Source of the DNA: Hymenopus coronatus
Lineage: Eukaryota; Arthropoda; Insecta; Mantodea; Hymenopodidae
Direction: 5' to 3'
DNA length: 64,000 nucleotides
NCBI GenBank assembly: GCA_030762935.1
Contig: CM060886.1
Span: 36,069,509-36,133,508 of the forward strand
Shown: positions 11,506 through 23,035 of the stretch, piece after piece
How the letters are laid out: each line of letters starts with the position of its first letter
How positions within the stretch are numbered: position 1 is the stretch's first letter
Program-made: the position numbers and the translations under genes
Notes under the pieces: model-generated
Seen by the model: the letters and a program-made list of their open reading frames with translations, nothing else
What the model was told of the DNA's origin: nothing
Databases searched by the model: none

Positions 11506-11927
11506 TTGGGAAATTTAATGTCCTGCTGGCTTGCGTGAAAGAAGAATTAATTCCCAAATGATGAGTTTTCTGTAACTCTTTTTAAAGGATTTTAAATTGA
11601 CCTAAATTGATCTTAGATCTAATTGATTTTGAGATTAACGTATAGTACAGACTGCATTGACTTCTGTGTTGATGCAGGTTTTTGTCTATAATCTAACTTG
11701 CTTGAGAAGCGTTCTTTAGAAGATCTGCCTTTAAGAGCTGATGGTTCTTTGTGCTTACTTCATAATTGATTCATTCATTCATCTACTCAAAGAACTACTG
11801 CAGTTAATGGAACGATAAATAACTATCAACAGGCTCTACCATTCACGCATAGAACAAGGTTACTGACATGCTCGAGCATGAAAAGAGTAAGAGACCTCTC
11901 CATAGCCCTACATAAGCTTAAGAAATC
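11506..11927. other. Intergenic stretch
   Basis: No repeat family or gene recognised. Confidence 0.4.
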
Positions 11928-12300
11928 GTTTTTACTTTCTCTACTTCCTACCTACTGCATAGGTAGAGAACATATTGCATTCCACCAAAAAATTCGATAC
12001 TAATACTTCACTGGAAAAACACGTTTTAGGTCCCCTGAAACCAAAAATATGTTTTCACCTTCATTACACGTACTATGTACATAGTGTATTGAGAAGGTGT
12101 TGTATTCCACCCAAAAATTCAATACCGAGATTTCAACGGAAATACATGTTTTGGGTCCCCCTGAATCTAAAAATGCCGTTTTTGGAAAAAGGTCCGAGTG
12201 TGTGCGCTTGTGTGTGTGTCTGTGGACAGCATAGCTCAAAAACGAAAACACCATTAAATACCAAACTTGTAATGCAATTAAAATATGGTTCTTTTTACAA
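11928..12300 (+). mobile_element. H element copy 5, two consecutive end-A pieces
   Basis: A first end-A piece (11928-12055) has an altered palindrome (CTACTTCC...CATAGGTAGAG) and stops after the GGTCCCCTGAAACC block. A second end-A piece restarts at about 12060 with CACGTACTATGTACATAGTG. It continues through the TG microsatellite (12195-12225) and AAATACCAAACTTG. Repeated insertion or duplication of the same end explains this. Confidence 0.8.
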
Positions 12301-12834
12301 GCCAGCAGTAAAGCTAAAGATATATAAACGAATGATGACTTTCAATTTGAGGAAAGTATTTAAAATTCAAACTAACAAAAAGTAATATCTTGGAAACTGT
12401 TAACTCTACAAAAATGTGTACATACAATATAAATTTTGCGTTTTAACGAGAATTTTTGTGCAATAAGTTTTTGTCCATCGCTTACACTTTAGCAGTTGTG
12501 TTAAAAGCATCCAGAATGAAGAGGTATTCGGAGACTATTCTCAGAAAATGTAATATATACATTTCGTTTGTCACAAAAATATCATAAACATAGAGCCATG
12601 TTTGAGAAAATCAAAATTTTCAAAATTGTTTCCATATAAAGGTTTGGGGTGGGAGATTTTCTTGAAAATCTTCGTGGCTAGTCCTTTGTAGATGCTAAAT
12701 TTAAATATCAAACCAACTCTTCGGTTTTAAATTATCATGTTCACAGACATATCAACACACAAACGCGCACGAACTTTTTTTCTAAAAAAAAAACGTTTAT
12801 TTCCAAGAATTATAGATATCGAATTTTGGGATGG
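12301..12834 (-). mobile_element. H element copy 5c, inverted fragment
   Basis: Minus-orientation body: TTTTTGTCCATCGCTTACAC, then GGTTTGGGGTGGGAGATTTT, CTTCGTGGCTAG, and a CA-type stretch at 12745-12775. It stops inside the ATCGAATTTTGGGATGG block, so end A is lost. The AACGAATGATGACTTTCAAT segment links it to subfamily 2. Confidence 0.75.
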
Positions 12835-13475
12835 AAGGTAAAAGCGAAAATTCGGCTAAATACCAAGTTGATATTTAAGCTTAAGATCTTCCAAAGTTAC
12901 GACAAGAACATTTTCAAAAAAAATCGTTTTACTCCATTTGCCCTTCACATAGAATTTTTTTTAAATGTTGACTTCCTCAAAAATAGCTCTAAAGGTTTTT
13001 TATTAAAATGCCCTGTATTAAACACGATAGGTAAATAAAATCTATATTTTGGATATTCTGGGAATAGCCTCCGAAGCCCTCTTCGTTTTTTTTTCTTTTT
13101 TTTTTGGATAGCGTTTAACGCCCGCTTTTGTCTACCAAGGCACCGCAGGGATGTCTTCCTTCTGAATTACTTTTCCATAAATGGCAAATTTAAGAGACAG
13201 TCAAATATTTAGTACACAAAAAATACAGATCTTGTTAAAAACAACAAGTAACGTAAAAAAAATTGTTGTGGATCTGACCACTTTCCAATACCTCTACTTT
13301 TCTCAAATGGGAAGACGTTATTCATATTTTTTATGATGGATCAGCAAAGAGTAAGAAACCTCAATATCATCACATGCGACCAGCTTTTAAAAGATTTGAC
13401 AATCGATTTAACTTTTGTAGGAATAGTTTTCTGCAGCATAGGTAGGGAAAGCTATGTGAATGTAGCATTTTATTT
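12835..13475 (+). mobile_element. H element copy 5d, fragment with an insertion
   Basis: Starts mid-element at AAATTCGGCTAAATACCAAG and continues through the body to an eroded end B (GCTATGTGAATGTAGCATTT). Foreign sequence at about 13083-13165 interrupts it. That insert opens with a poly-T run and GCGTTTAACGCCCGC, probably a small SINE fragment in reverse. Confidence 0.7.
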
Positions 13476-14100
13476 AATGTCGTTTTAACAACTGCTGATA
13501 TCACGGCGGATGTGATCGGTGAGATACCTCACTATCGGTATGTGGTGGACAAGTCTTCAAGGTCTCGTCCTTCGCTCCGCGGTAACCAGGCCGTGTCACA
13601 GAATGCCGTTTAATCTAGCTGATCTACCATCCGTAGTCAGATGGTGCCATCCGTAGTCAAATGGGAAAGTGCCGCCAGTCCTTTTGAGATCTCGCATTCT
13701 CACACCATACCACTTAGCTGCGTTACAAGCAGATGGGGTTAGAGCACCCTCCTGCTTTTGCTATCTGTGGATAGATGGTAGCGCAATCGTATTTTTCGTT
13801 TTACTATTGCTTTTTACTGATGGTGGAACTTCGGATCATGATGTTAAATATCCATAACCTTGTCGACTGAGAGAAATTACAAACAAAAGAAAAATAAAAT
13901 GGATTTGCACCCAGAACCTCCTGAATGTGTATCACAGAAATTACCGCCAGAACCATCACTTCAGTTAAAAAATCTTATGACTTAATCTGTCACAATCCCA
14001 TTTTCATTATAGGATGAAAGAGTCCTACATTTTATTCTAAGCTGAGATGGTTTAGGTTATACTAATTTATTCGCGTTTGTCCTTTCCTCATAATAGCTAA
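13476..14100. other. Intergenic stretch with a short direct repeat
   Basis: CCATCCGTAGTCAGATGG and CCATCCGTAGTCAAATGG stand in tandem at about 13627-13664. A segment near 13910-13970 (GCACCCAGAACCTCCTGAAT) may be a very old reversed tRNA-like SINE head, but I cannot support this firmly. Confidence 0.4.
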
Positions 14101-14101
14101 A

Positions 14102-14143
<42 letters not shown>

Positions 14144-14350
14144 TATTATTAGATTGATGTCGTCTAACAATGTAGGTCATGTCGACCTTGAATGAAATCG
14201 GTGAAATGTTGTTCAAATGAACTTGGGCTCCATGGTGTTTAAAGTTACTCAAAATTCGTCTTCTCAGGCTAAGAGAAAATCCCGGAAACCCTCTTATTGG
14301 GGTAACTCACGGTAACTGATACTTAATCTTATTTAATTCACCCCACACCA
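14101..14350 (-). repeat. SINE S2 copy with (ATT)n tail
   Basis: The (ATT)n run at 14103-14150 sits where the 3' tail of a reversed S2 belongs. After it come TAGGTCATGTCGACCTTGAA, TTTCACCGAT-like and TCGTCTTCTCAGGCTAAGAG blocks in reverse. The tRNA-like head is missing (5' truncation). Confidence 0.75.
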
Positions 14351-14599
14351 ACCAAACCAACTCGCCTTAACTTTATAAAATGTAAGATTATACTGTAAAT
14401 GATTTAATTAATAGAATTATCTGAATGTAGATTTCGTTATTGATTTAAGGACGCTACAATATATTCTTGTTTGTTTAATTTTTAACTTTTGATTAATTCG
14501 TGTATTAAAATATTAAATTTAATTTTTGAATTTTGGAGACATCCACTCCTAAACTACAGATGCGGGCTACCAAATGCTACTTTTTTATATTTGTATAAG

Positions 14600-14936
14600 T
14601 ATAATGATGTAAATATCTTTATGTATCTTATTTTAATAAAAAATTTAGAGTCATTTTTGAGAAAAACAAACATTTCCAAAAACTTTCCATGTAAAGAGTA
14701 GTTTGGGATGGAGGATGTTCCTCATAATCTTCGTGTCGCATCCTGGGAAAATACTGAACCTAAATACCAAGTATGGTATTTTACCAACTCTTCGTTTGTG
14801 AGTTATGTTCACAGACACACGGACACATACATACATACATAATACATACTTAACACATACATACATAGGTACACACACACATATATACATACATAGTACA
14901 TACATACATACATACAATGTAGAGAAAGTAAAAACG
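14600..14936 (-). mobile_element. H element copy 7, microsatellite has replaced the end-A interior
   Basis: Minus-orientation fragment with GTAGTTTGGGATGGAGGAT and CTTCGTGTCGCATCCTGGG. The CA tract has become a mixed (CATA)n/(CA)n array at about 14817-14920. That array runs directly into the terminal TGTAGAGAAAGTAAAAA and removes the CCGGTGAAATCTCGG block and the palindrome. Confidence 0.85.
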
Positions 14937-15726
14937 GATCGCAATACATATGTAAGATTGGATATTCCACTGTTTTCAAGACTACCGAAAAAATTAATAG
15001 AGACTTGGCCTTGAATAAATGTTAGATGTTTGCAAGTACAAACCGATCATAAAAGTATGTATTACTTTGGTAAATACAGCACAAATTGTGTAGTTAAACA
15101 AAATCTAGGGCTTTGTAGCAACTTTTGTTTCTGTTACGATTTAAAGTTAATGACAGTTGAAGCTATACATGATTCATTCATATTGAAGTACATACTTCTG
15201 TATGAATTATTTACAAATTAACATGAAAATGAAGATACTAGACAGAAAAAGTCACATGAAGTTATACTCGGGGTATTTCCTTCTTGTGGTTACGAATAAG
15301 AGGAACGTACCTAGACTACGATAATCTAACCCGGATACAAAAGTGACCTTTTTGAGCCCCACGTAATGTTCCAAGTGTTTATGCGTTTGTTACAGATGCA
15401 TGTATTTTATTTTATGACAAAGAGAGTAAAGAACTTATTAACGAAGGTAAACGCTTTCCGTAGGCGTTCCTATTAGAAGTAATTGCTCTTTGAATCGTTT
15501 TCATTGTAAAAATGATTCCCATTTGTTACCTTATGAACAGAAGGTTGTAAGTTCTTTGTATGCAAATGGTATATGGACTAAATCATAATTAACTGCGTTA
15601 CGGGATGCAGATTGCATAAGTTCCCCGCTTCTGAAAGATGGTAATAGAGTTCCTTTGTTGGTAGAAATTGTTAACAATGGCATTCTTTACTATCTCATAT
15701 AGCTTTCCTCGAATATATGGTATACT
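14937..15726. other. Intergenic stretch
   Basis: No repeat family recognised. A 63-codon frame at 15030-15221 (+) is cysteine- and tyrosine-rich with no known family resemblance. Confidence 0.4.
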
Positions 15727-16947
15727 TTTTTTACTTTCTCTGCATGTACTCTGTTCATAGTTTATAGAGAAGGTATTGCACTCCACCCAAAAATTCGATA
15801 TCGAGATTTCACCGGAAATATATGTTTTAGGGTCCCCTGCATCCAAAAGAGGCACTTTCAGAAAAAGTTCTGTGTGTATGTGTGAGTGTGTGTGTGTGTG
15901 TCCGTGTGTCTGTGAACACGATAACTAACGAAAAGTCGGTAAAATACCAAACTTGGTATTAGTTTAGTATCTTCCAGGGATGCGACACGAAGATTTTTAT
16001 ATAAAAAAAAAATCTGATGAGACAAACTCCTGTATGAGAAAAATATGTTTTTCAAATCTGAAAACAAAACAAGGAATATCTCAAAAACGGTCAGCTCAAC
16101 GAAAAAAATGAATATAACATAAATTGTGTGTTTTAACGTACTCGACATTTTTTGTGTTTTAAGTTTTCGTTCATCTCTTATGGTTTAACTGTTATGTAAA
16201 ATTCCGTAAATTCATTCAGAATAAAGTAGTTTGCTGAGGCTATTCCCAGAAAATTCAAGATATACATTTTATATGTCAGGTTAATAGCTGTAATATACGA
16301 TATTTTAATGAAAATCGTTAGAGCCATTTTTAGAAAATCAAAATTTTTGAATTTTTTTCTATGTAAATGGTAGTCTGGGGGTGGGGGTAGTTTTTTGAAA
16401 ATCTTCAAGTCGCATCCTTGGACGACACATAACTTAAATACCAAGTTTGGTATTTAACGGTCTTTTCCTTTTTGAGCTATGCTGCCCACAGACACACACA
16501 CACAGACAAACACGGACACGTTTCTAAAAATGCTTTTTTTGGAATCAGGGGGTCTCAAAACATATATTTCCGGTGAAATCTCGGTACCGAATTTTTGGGT
16601 GCAATACAATACCTTCTCTATACACTTTGAACATAGTACGTGTAGAAAAAATAAAAATACACCCCTAACTATCCTTTAGTAAGATTTCTTTTCGAAAATT
16701 ATGATTTTCTCAAACATGACTCTAACGATGTTGACTAAATTATCCTATATTAAAGATATTTACCTTACCTACCAAATATAATGTACACCTTGAATTTTCT
16801 GGGAATAACTTCTGAAGACTACCTTTGTTCTGAATGAATTTATGGAATTTTGCATAATTGCTAAACCGTAAGAGATGGAAGAAAACTTACCACACAAAAA
16901 ATATAGAGCACGTTAAAACACACAATTTATTTCATATTATTATATTT

Positions 16948-16982
<35 letters not shown>

Positions 16983-17081
16983 TGGATTTTATGGTTTTTT
17001 AGAAATTCCTTGTTTTTGGTTTCAGCTTTAAAATACTTATACTTTTCCTATACAGGAATTTGTCAACTCCTATCCATACAT
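15727..17081 (+). mobile_element. H element copy 8, split by copy 9
   Basis: The left part (15727-16002) runs from the end-A palindrome through the TG microsatellite to GCGACACGAAGATTTTTATA. The right part resumes at 16653 with ACCCCTAACTATCC, the expected continuation of the C-rich tract. It proceeds to CAACTCCTATCCATAC, where copy 10 cuts it off at 17081. A dinucleotide (AT)n run at about 16955-16979 has grown in its AT-rich body. Confidence 0.88.
16003..16652 (-). mobile_element. H element copy 9, nested in copy 8
   Basis: Begins AAAAAATCTGATGAGACAAA, so the segment between end B and the CAAATTCCTGTATGAG block is deleted. It ends GTGTAGAAAAAATAAAAA. An A-tract stands on both sides of the insertion, and the host sequence is continuous when the copy is removed. 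Confidence 0.88.
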
Positions 17082-17926
17082 AAAAAATCTAATGTGTTCC
17101 ATTCACATGACTGTCTCTATATCTCTGTAACAAATTATTGTTTATCTGCTTATTATTTTATTTGTTTCATGCTAATCGAGAATAATTAGCAGAAATAGTC
17201 TTCTTTCCTGCTTTATTGTAATTAGGAGCGAAATAAGGGAGCAAAAAGCTGGTTGCTATGTGACTGAAGTTCGTTTGTTTGTATGGACACGAGTTGGCAA
17301 ATTCCTGCATGAGAAAAGTATTAAGTTTTTCAAAGCTGAAACAAAAACCAAGGAATATATAAAAAATGATTAACTCTACGAAAAAAAAGGATATACCTAA
17401 CATAAATTGTGTGTTTTAACGTGTTCTACATTTTTTGTGTGTTAAATTTTTGTCCATCTCTTACGGTTTAGTAGTTATGCAAAATTCATCCACAATAAAC
17501 TAGTCTTCAGAGACTATTCCCAGAAAATTCAAGATATGGACTTTAATATACGATATTTTAATCAAAATCGTTAGAGCCATGTTTGAGAAAATCATAATTT
17601 TCGAAAAAGGTTTCATGTAAAGGGTAACTGGGAGTGGGGGGATTTTCTTGAAAATCTTTATGTCGCATCCTTGGAAGATACCAAACCTAAATACTAAGTT
17701 TTCTTTTTAACGGAATTTTCGTTTTGGAGCTATGCTGCCCACAGACACACACACACATACATACATACACACAGACACGCACAGGCAGACACACACACAC
17801 TGACATTTTTTCTAAAAATTGCTTTTTTGGGTTCAAGGTATTTCAAATCATGTATTTCCGATGAAATTTCGGTATCGAGTTTTTGACTGCCATACAATGC
17901 CTGCATAGTACGAGTAGAGAAAGTAA
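17082..17926 (-). mobile_element. H element copy 10, near full length
   Basis: End B at 17082 (AAAAAATCTAATGTGTTCC) and end A closing GAGTAGAGAAAGTAATTG. The CA/CATA microsatellite is at 17744-17800. The palindrome is eroded: only GCATAGTACGAGTAGAG remains of the right arm. Confidence 0.92.
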
Positions 17927-18490
17927 TTGTATTTTGTTTAACTTCATAAAATATCATTGTTTAAAGCGGTATGTTTAAAACACTATGTGCATATTTCTTG
18001 TAAGCGTAAATTTCCTTCCCTTGAGTTTAGTAAATTACACGCTTGGTGAACCAGATGATACTTTATCTTGTATATTGCATCGCTAAACAAAGAGTGATAT
18101 TGGATGCCATAGAAAGAAAGGAAAGTGTGAAGCTTGAGGGCAGCATTTAAGCACGCGTTAAAAGAACTGAATTTTTCATACTCTGCTTAAGGCGTATGCT
18201 CAGGGCGCGAAAGTTTATACTCATATCTTCGAGAATGAAATTCTTTTCTTGTTCATAATTTTTCTTCTGTTTATTGTTCAGAAATTTCCATCTGTTTCTG
18301 TTCTTATCGAATAACATGATGCATTTCATCGATCTTCTAAGAAATGTGTTATACTTCTGCTCTTATTTTAAGAACTAAAACACTGCATTTACTAAACAAA
18401 AAATTTTTTAATAATTGTATGGCTAACTGCTATAAATCTGTATCGTTTTGGTAACTTTACGCACAATTTGTCCGACAGGGAACTTCTGTC
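17927..18490. other. Intergenic stretch
   Basis: No repeat or gene recognised. The 60-codon frame at 18147-18329 (-) is lysine/asparagine-rich and has no known resemblance. Confidence 0.4.
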
Positions 18491-19361
18491 TTTTTACTTT
18501 CTCTATACGCACTATGTACATAGTGCATAGAGAAGGTATTGCACTCCACCAAAAAATTCGATACTGAGATTTCACCGGAAATATATGTTTAAGGGTCCCC
18601 AATATCCAAAAAAAGCATTTTCACAAAAATCTCCGCGCGTGTGTGTGTCCGTGTGTCTGTGAACACAATAACTCAAAAACGAAAATTCGGTAAAATACCA
18701 AACTTGGTATTTAAGTTTAGTATCTTCCAGGGATGCAAGACGAAGATTTTGAGAAAAATCCCCGCAACCCCAACTACCCTTTACATGGAACCTTTTTCGA
18801 AAATTTTGATCTCTCAAAAATGGCTCTAACGATTTTGATTAAAATTTCGTACATTAAAGACATACCTGACAAATAAAATGTATATCTTGAATTTTCTGTG
18901 AATAACCTCTGAAGAGTAGTTTATTCTGGATGAATTTTACGGAATTTTGAATAACTGCTAAAACGTAAGAGATGGACAAAAACTTACTACATAAAAAATG
19001 CGCCTTAAAACACACAATTTATGTTATATGCATTTTTTTCGTGGAGTTCGTCGTTCTTGAGACATTCCTTATTTTTGGCTTCTGCTATGAAAAACGTACA
19101 CTTTTCTCATACAGGAACTTGTTAACTCCTATCCATATAAACAAAGGAACTTCATTGACATAGCAACCAGCTTTTGACTATCACTTTAACCTATGGTAGT
19201 CCCTTATTTCGCTTCTACTTACAAGGAAGCAAGTAATAAGACTATTTCTGCTAATTTTTTTTTCTGATGAGCATAAAGTAAATAGAAGTATAAGCTTTTT
19301 AAGAATAAATTGTTGCAGGGATATAGAGAAAGTCATGTGAATGGTGCACATCAGATTTTTT
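18491..19361 (+). mobile_element. H element copy 11, full length
   Basis: The end-A palindrome is well preserved (CACTATGTACATAGTGCATA). It contains AAATACCAAACTTGGTATTT intact at about 18693 and ends GTGCACATCAGATTTTTT. This is a good representative of subfamily 1. Confidence 0.94.
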
Positions 19362-19619
19362 CGTATTCCTGCCGATCTTTTGATATCCTCCCTTATTACA
19401 AAAACTGTGGTTTCGGATGTGAATGGTGATATGTGATATGATTTTGAGGTTATAGGTTGACAATCATAAATTAGTATTTACAGTGCTTTTAGAGAAGGGC
19501 TGAAGTTTTTCGATCAAGTACAGCTTCTTTCCATTTGGCCACTATCTTCTATGTTTCAAACGCTGCTCATATTGTTTTTTCTTTAATTTATATAACCTAT
19601 TTTACTTTCTATGCTCATT

Positions 19620-19850
19620 TCCAAGGCTTTGACATAGGTTTTTGAGAATTATTACCTACTAGTTGAACTGCAGGTTTTGTATCATTGACCTTTAATTCAA
19701 CGCCTTTACATTCAATTCCAGACTCTGCGATAGAGATAGGGAATGACTCTGATCATTAAAGAAAAGTTCCCCGGTCCACCCGGGAATCGAAACCAGGAAC
19801 TGGGTTAGGAAGCCGGAATATTGACTAATTGGTCACTAAGACAGTCAAAA
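19620..19850 (-). repeat. SINE S7 copy
   Basis: The reversed tRNA-like head lies at 19765-19850: CACCCGGGAATCGAAACCAG (B box) then AATTGGTCACTAAGACAGTC. The body at the left contains CAAGGCTTTGACATAGG, shared in position with S7 copies at 49.6 and 62.4 kb. Confidence 0.65.
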
Positions 19851-19921
19851 TTTGTTTGCACCACTAGGAAATGTTAATAACGAAAATTAGCACAGCAGTG
19901 TTCAAACAACAATGTAAAAAA

Positions 19922-20172
19922 CCGACCATATAGCGTCGGTGAAGTATGTTTGCCGCACATTCAAGAGAACACGATTTCGAATCTCGGTTGGGACGAGTTA
20001 CCCAGATAAGGTGTCTTTTGGAGGGGGGGGTTTCCTCTCATCCTGAGAAGACAAATGTCGAGTAGTCTAAAGCCCATAGATCCTGGGCTCATTTTAGCAT
20101 CATTCCACCGATTTCATTAATCGTTCGATATGACCTACGACGTTGAAGGACGTCAAACTATAAACTAAAAAG
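19922..20172 (+). repeat. SINE S2 copy with tRNA-like head
   Basis: Head GGTGAAGTATGTTTGCCGCA with the B-box-like ATTTCGAATCTCG. The body has AGATAAGGTGTCTTTTGGAG, and CCTGAGAAGACAAATGTCGA matches the S2 copy at 54.8 kb. The 3' end is GGACGTCAAACTATAAACTA plus an A-rich tail (AAAGAAAGAAAG). Confidence 0.82.
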
Positions 20173-20887
20173 TAAATAAGAATGTAAAAAAGAAAGAAAG
20201 AAAGTAAAGTACTATTGACTTGCAATTTATTTTCAATACTGAATGTTAAGAGCTAAATGAATGCAAGCATGTCTCATAATTCAGTTAAATGTTAATAACT
20301 AAAACTAAGTAACGAGGTATAAATTTATTGCTTCTAATTTTAATAAGAACTATAAATTTAAACTTAATTATGAAATGTTATACTTCTAAGCTGAACTTAA
20401 CCAATTCAGGAGGCTTGGACGAGCGTATACTTCTCATCTTTAGCATATATTGGACTGGTTAGTCTAGATCTATCCTTTGATCTCTCGTGTAGTAAGAGCG
20501 CTAAAGAAAATCTCACTGCACCTCGCGTCTACGTCACATTATTTATCGTTGTACATGGCCTTGCGAAGTCATGGTTGTTTGTGCTAAATAGTTACGCCAA
20601 TAACTACAGCAATTTTACAAAATGGCAGAGAAATATAATATATGCTTATGCTTTCGATTGCATTAGCTAAAAGAGAGAGGTAGAGAGAGTACATTCAGTT
20701 CTCATACAGACCTCTTATCATGATTGGAAGCCATACCTAATCGGCTAGTGCAGGACATGCCTCAAAAGACCCCAGAAAACGATACAGAATCCGCCGAAGA
20801 TTTTTCGGTGCTGAGTGTATGTTTATATGTTGCTCAGTAGGTATTATAGTAACATATGCAAATGTGATTTGCATTTCAGGATATTTC
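20173..20887. other. Intergenic stretch
   Basis: No repeat family or gene recognised. Confidence 0.4.
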
Positions 20888-21653
20888 TTTTTACTTTCAC
20901 TACACGTACTATGTACATAGTGTATAGAGAAGGTATTACATTCCACACAAAAATTCGACACCGAGATTTCACCAGAAATACATGTTTTGGGTCCCCCTGA
21001 ATTCAAATAAAGCATTTTTAGCAAAAAGTCCGTGTGTGCGTGTGTGTCTCTGTGCCTGTGAACAGCATAGCTCATAAACGAAAAGATCTTTGAATACCAA
21101 ACTTGGTATTTAAGTTTGATACTCTCCGAGGATGCGACATGAAGAATTTCAAGAAAATCTTCCCACCCTCAACTACCCTTTATTTAGAGATTTTTTCGAA
21201 AATGTTTATATTCTCTAACGATTTTGATTAAAATAGTATATTAAAGATATTTATCTGACATTAAAATGCATATCTTGAATTTTCTAAGAATAGCCTCTGA
21301 AGATTACTTTATTCTGGATGAATATTTTACGGAACTTACTGCTAAACGTAAGAGATGGACAGAAACTTACCACACAAAAATATCTAGAGCACATTAAAAT
21401 ACACAATTTATCTTATATACATTTTTTGTAGAGTTGAGATATTCACTGTTATTGGTTTCATCTTTAAAAAACGTATACATTTCTCATACAGGAATTTGTC
21501 AACTTGTATCCATACAAACAAAGGAACTTCAGTCACATAGCAACCAGTCACCTTAACCTATGGTACTCCCTTATTTCGTCTCTACTTACAAGGAAGCAAG
21601 TAATAAGACTATTTCTGCTATGAAAGTCATGTGAATAGAACACATCAGATTTC
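20888..21653 (+). mobile_element. H element copy 12, deleted near end B
   Basis: End A has the palindrome ACTATGTACATAGTGTATAG and a GTGTGTGCGTGTG microsatellite. Near end B, TATTTCTGCTA joins directly to TGAAAGTCATGTGAATAG, deleting about 80 bp present in other copies. Confidence 0.9.
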
Positions 21654-21881
21654 TTCTTCAAGAGCTGTTTGTCTCAGTTCGCTGAAGACGTTACTTTCTA
21701 TGTTGGCACGCTTGGTTAGAAAAGTTTCTAATTCACAATCTTCTCATTCCGGAAACGGTTCGATGATTAACTGGAGAAAATGATTAGTTACAGCAATATC
21801 TTCAACGCTTCTGTTCCCAGGCTGCCAATGCATGTCACTAATCAGCAAGAAAAGTCTCCATTAAAATAGGGAAACGATATT

Positions 21882-22848
21882 AAAAAAATCTGATGTGTTC
21901 CATTCGCATGATTTTCTCTATATCCCTGCAACAAATTGTTCTTAAAATGCTTATACTTCTATTTACTTCATGCTAATCTAGAAGAATTAACAGAAATAGT
22001 CTTATTACTTTCTTCCTTGTAAGTAGAAAGGAAATAAGGGAGTAGCATAGGTTAAAGCGATAGTCAAAAGCTGGTTACTATGCTACTGAAGTTCCTTTGC
22101 TTGTATGGACATGAGTTGACAAATTCCTGTACGAGAAAAGTAAAGATTTTCGACCCTGAAAACAAAAAGAAGGCATATCTCAAAAACGATCAACTCCAAG
22201 AAAAAAATGTATACAATGTATGAGTTCACAAATTCCTGTATGAGAAAAGTATGTTTTTCATAGCAGAAACCAAAAATAAGGAATGTTTCAAAAACGACAA
22301 ACTCCACGAAAAAAATGTATATAACATAAACTGTGTGTTTTAACCGGCTCTACATTTTTTGTGTAGTAAGTCTTTATCCATCTCTTACAGTTTAGCAGTT
22401 ATTCAAAATTCAGTTAAATTCATCCAGAATAAACTACTTTTCAGAGGCTATTCTCAGAAAATTAAAGATATACATTTTATTTGTCAGGCAAATATCTTTA
22501 ATTTACAAAATGTTAATCAACATCGTTAGAGCCATTTTTGAGAAAGTCAAAATTTTCGGAGAAAGTTCCATATAAAGGGTAGTTGGGGTGGGGGATGTTT
22601 CTCAAAATCTTTGTGTCGCATCCCTGGAAGATACTAAACTTAAATACCACTTTTCGTTTTGGAGTTATCGTGTTCACAGTCACACAGACACACGAACACA
22701 CACACACGGACTTTTTTCTGAAAATACTTTTTTTGGATACAGGGGACCCTAAAACATATATTTCCGGTGAAATCTCGGTATCGAATTTTTTGGTGGAGTG
22801 CAATACCTTATCTATACACTATTTACATAGGTATAGAGAAAGTAAAAA
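21882..22848 (-). mobile_element. H element copy 13 with internal tandem duplication
   Basis: End B at the left (AATCTGATGTGTTCCATTCG) and end A at the right (TAGGTATAGAGAAAGTAAAA). A segment of about 105 bp beginning at ATGAGTTGACAAATTCCTG (22112) is repeated in diverged form from ATGAGTTCACAAATTCCTG (22218). This makes the copy about 100 bp longer than usual. Confidence 0.9.
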
Positions 22849-23035
22849 TACGTTTCTATTGAAATCTTTGTATGAAATTTGTGAGTTGAGTTGAATCTTT
22901 CCCCTACTTACTATAATATTTGAGAAAGTAAAAATAGAATATGTACTAGTCACAGGACTTCCTACGCCCATCATAAAAATTATGTTTTAATGTTATACCT
23001 ATAGACCATTGTCTGGTGTTCATAAAGGAACTTAT

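Noticed and set aside
16951..16982. An AT-rich promoter or origin
   Set aside because: It is an (AT)n microsatellite that arose within the AT-rich body of H copy 8, like the one at 54.5 kb in copy 31.
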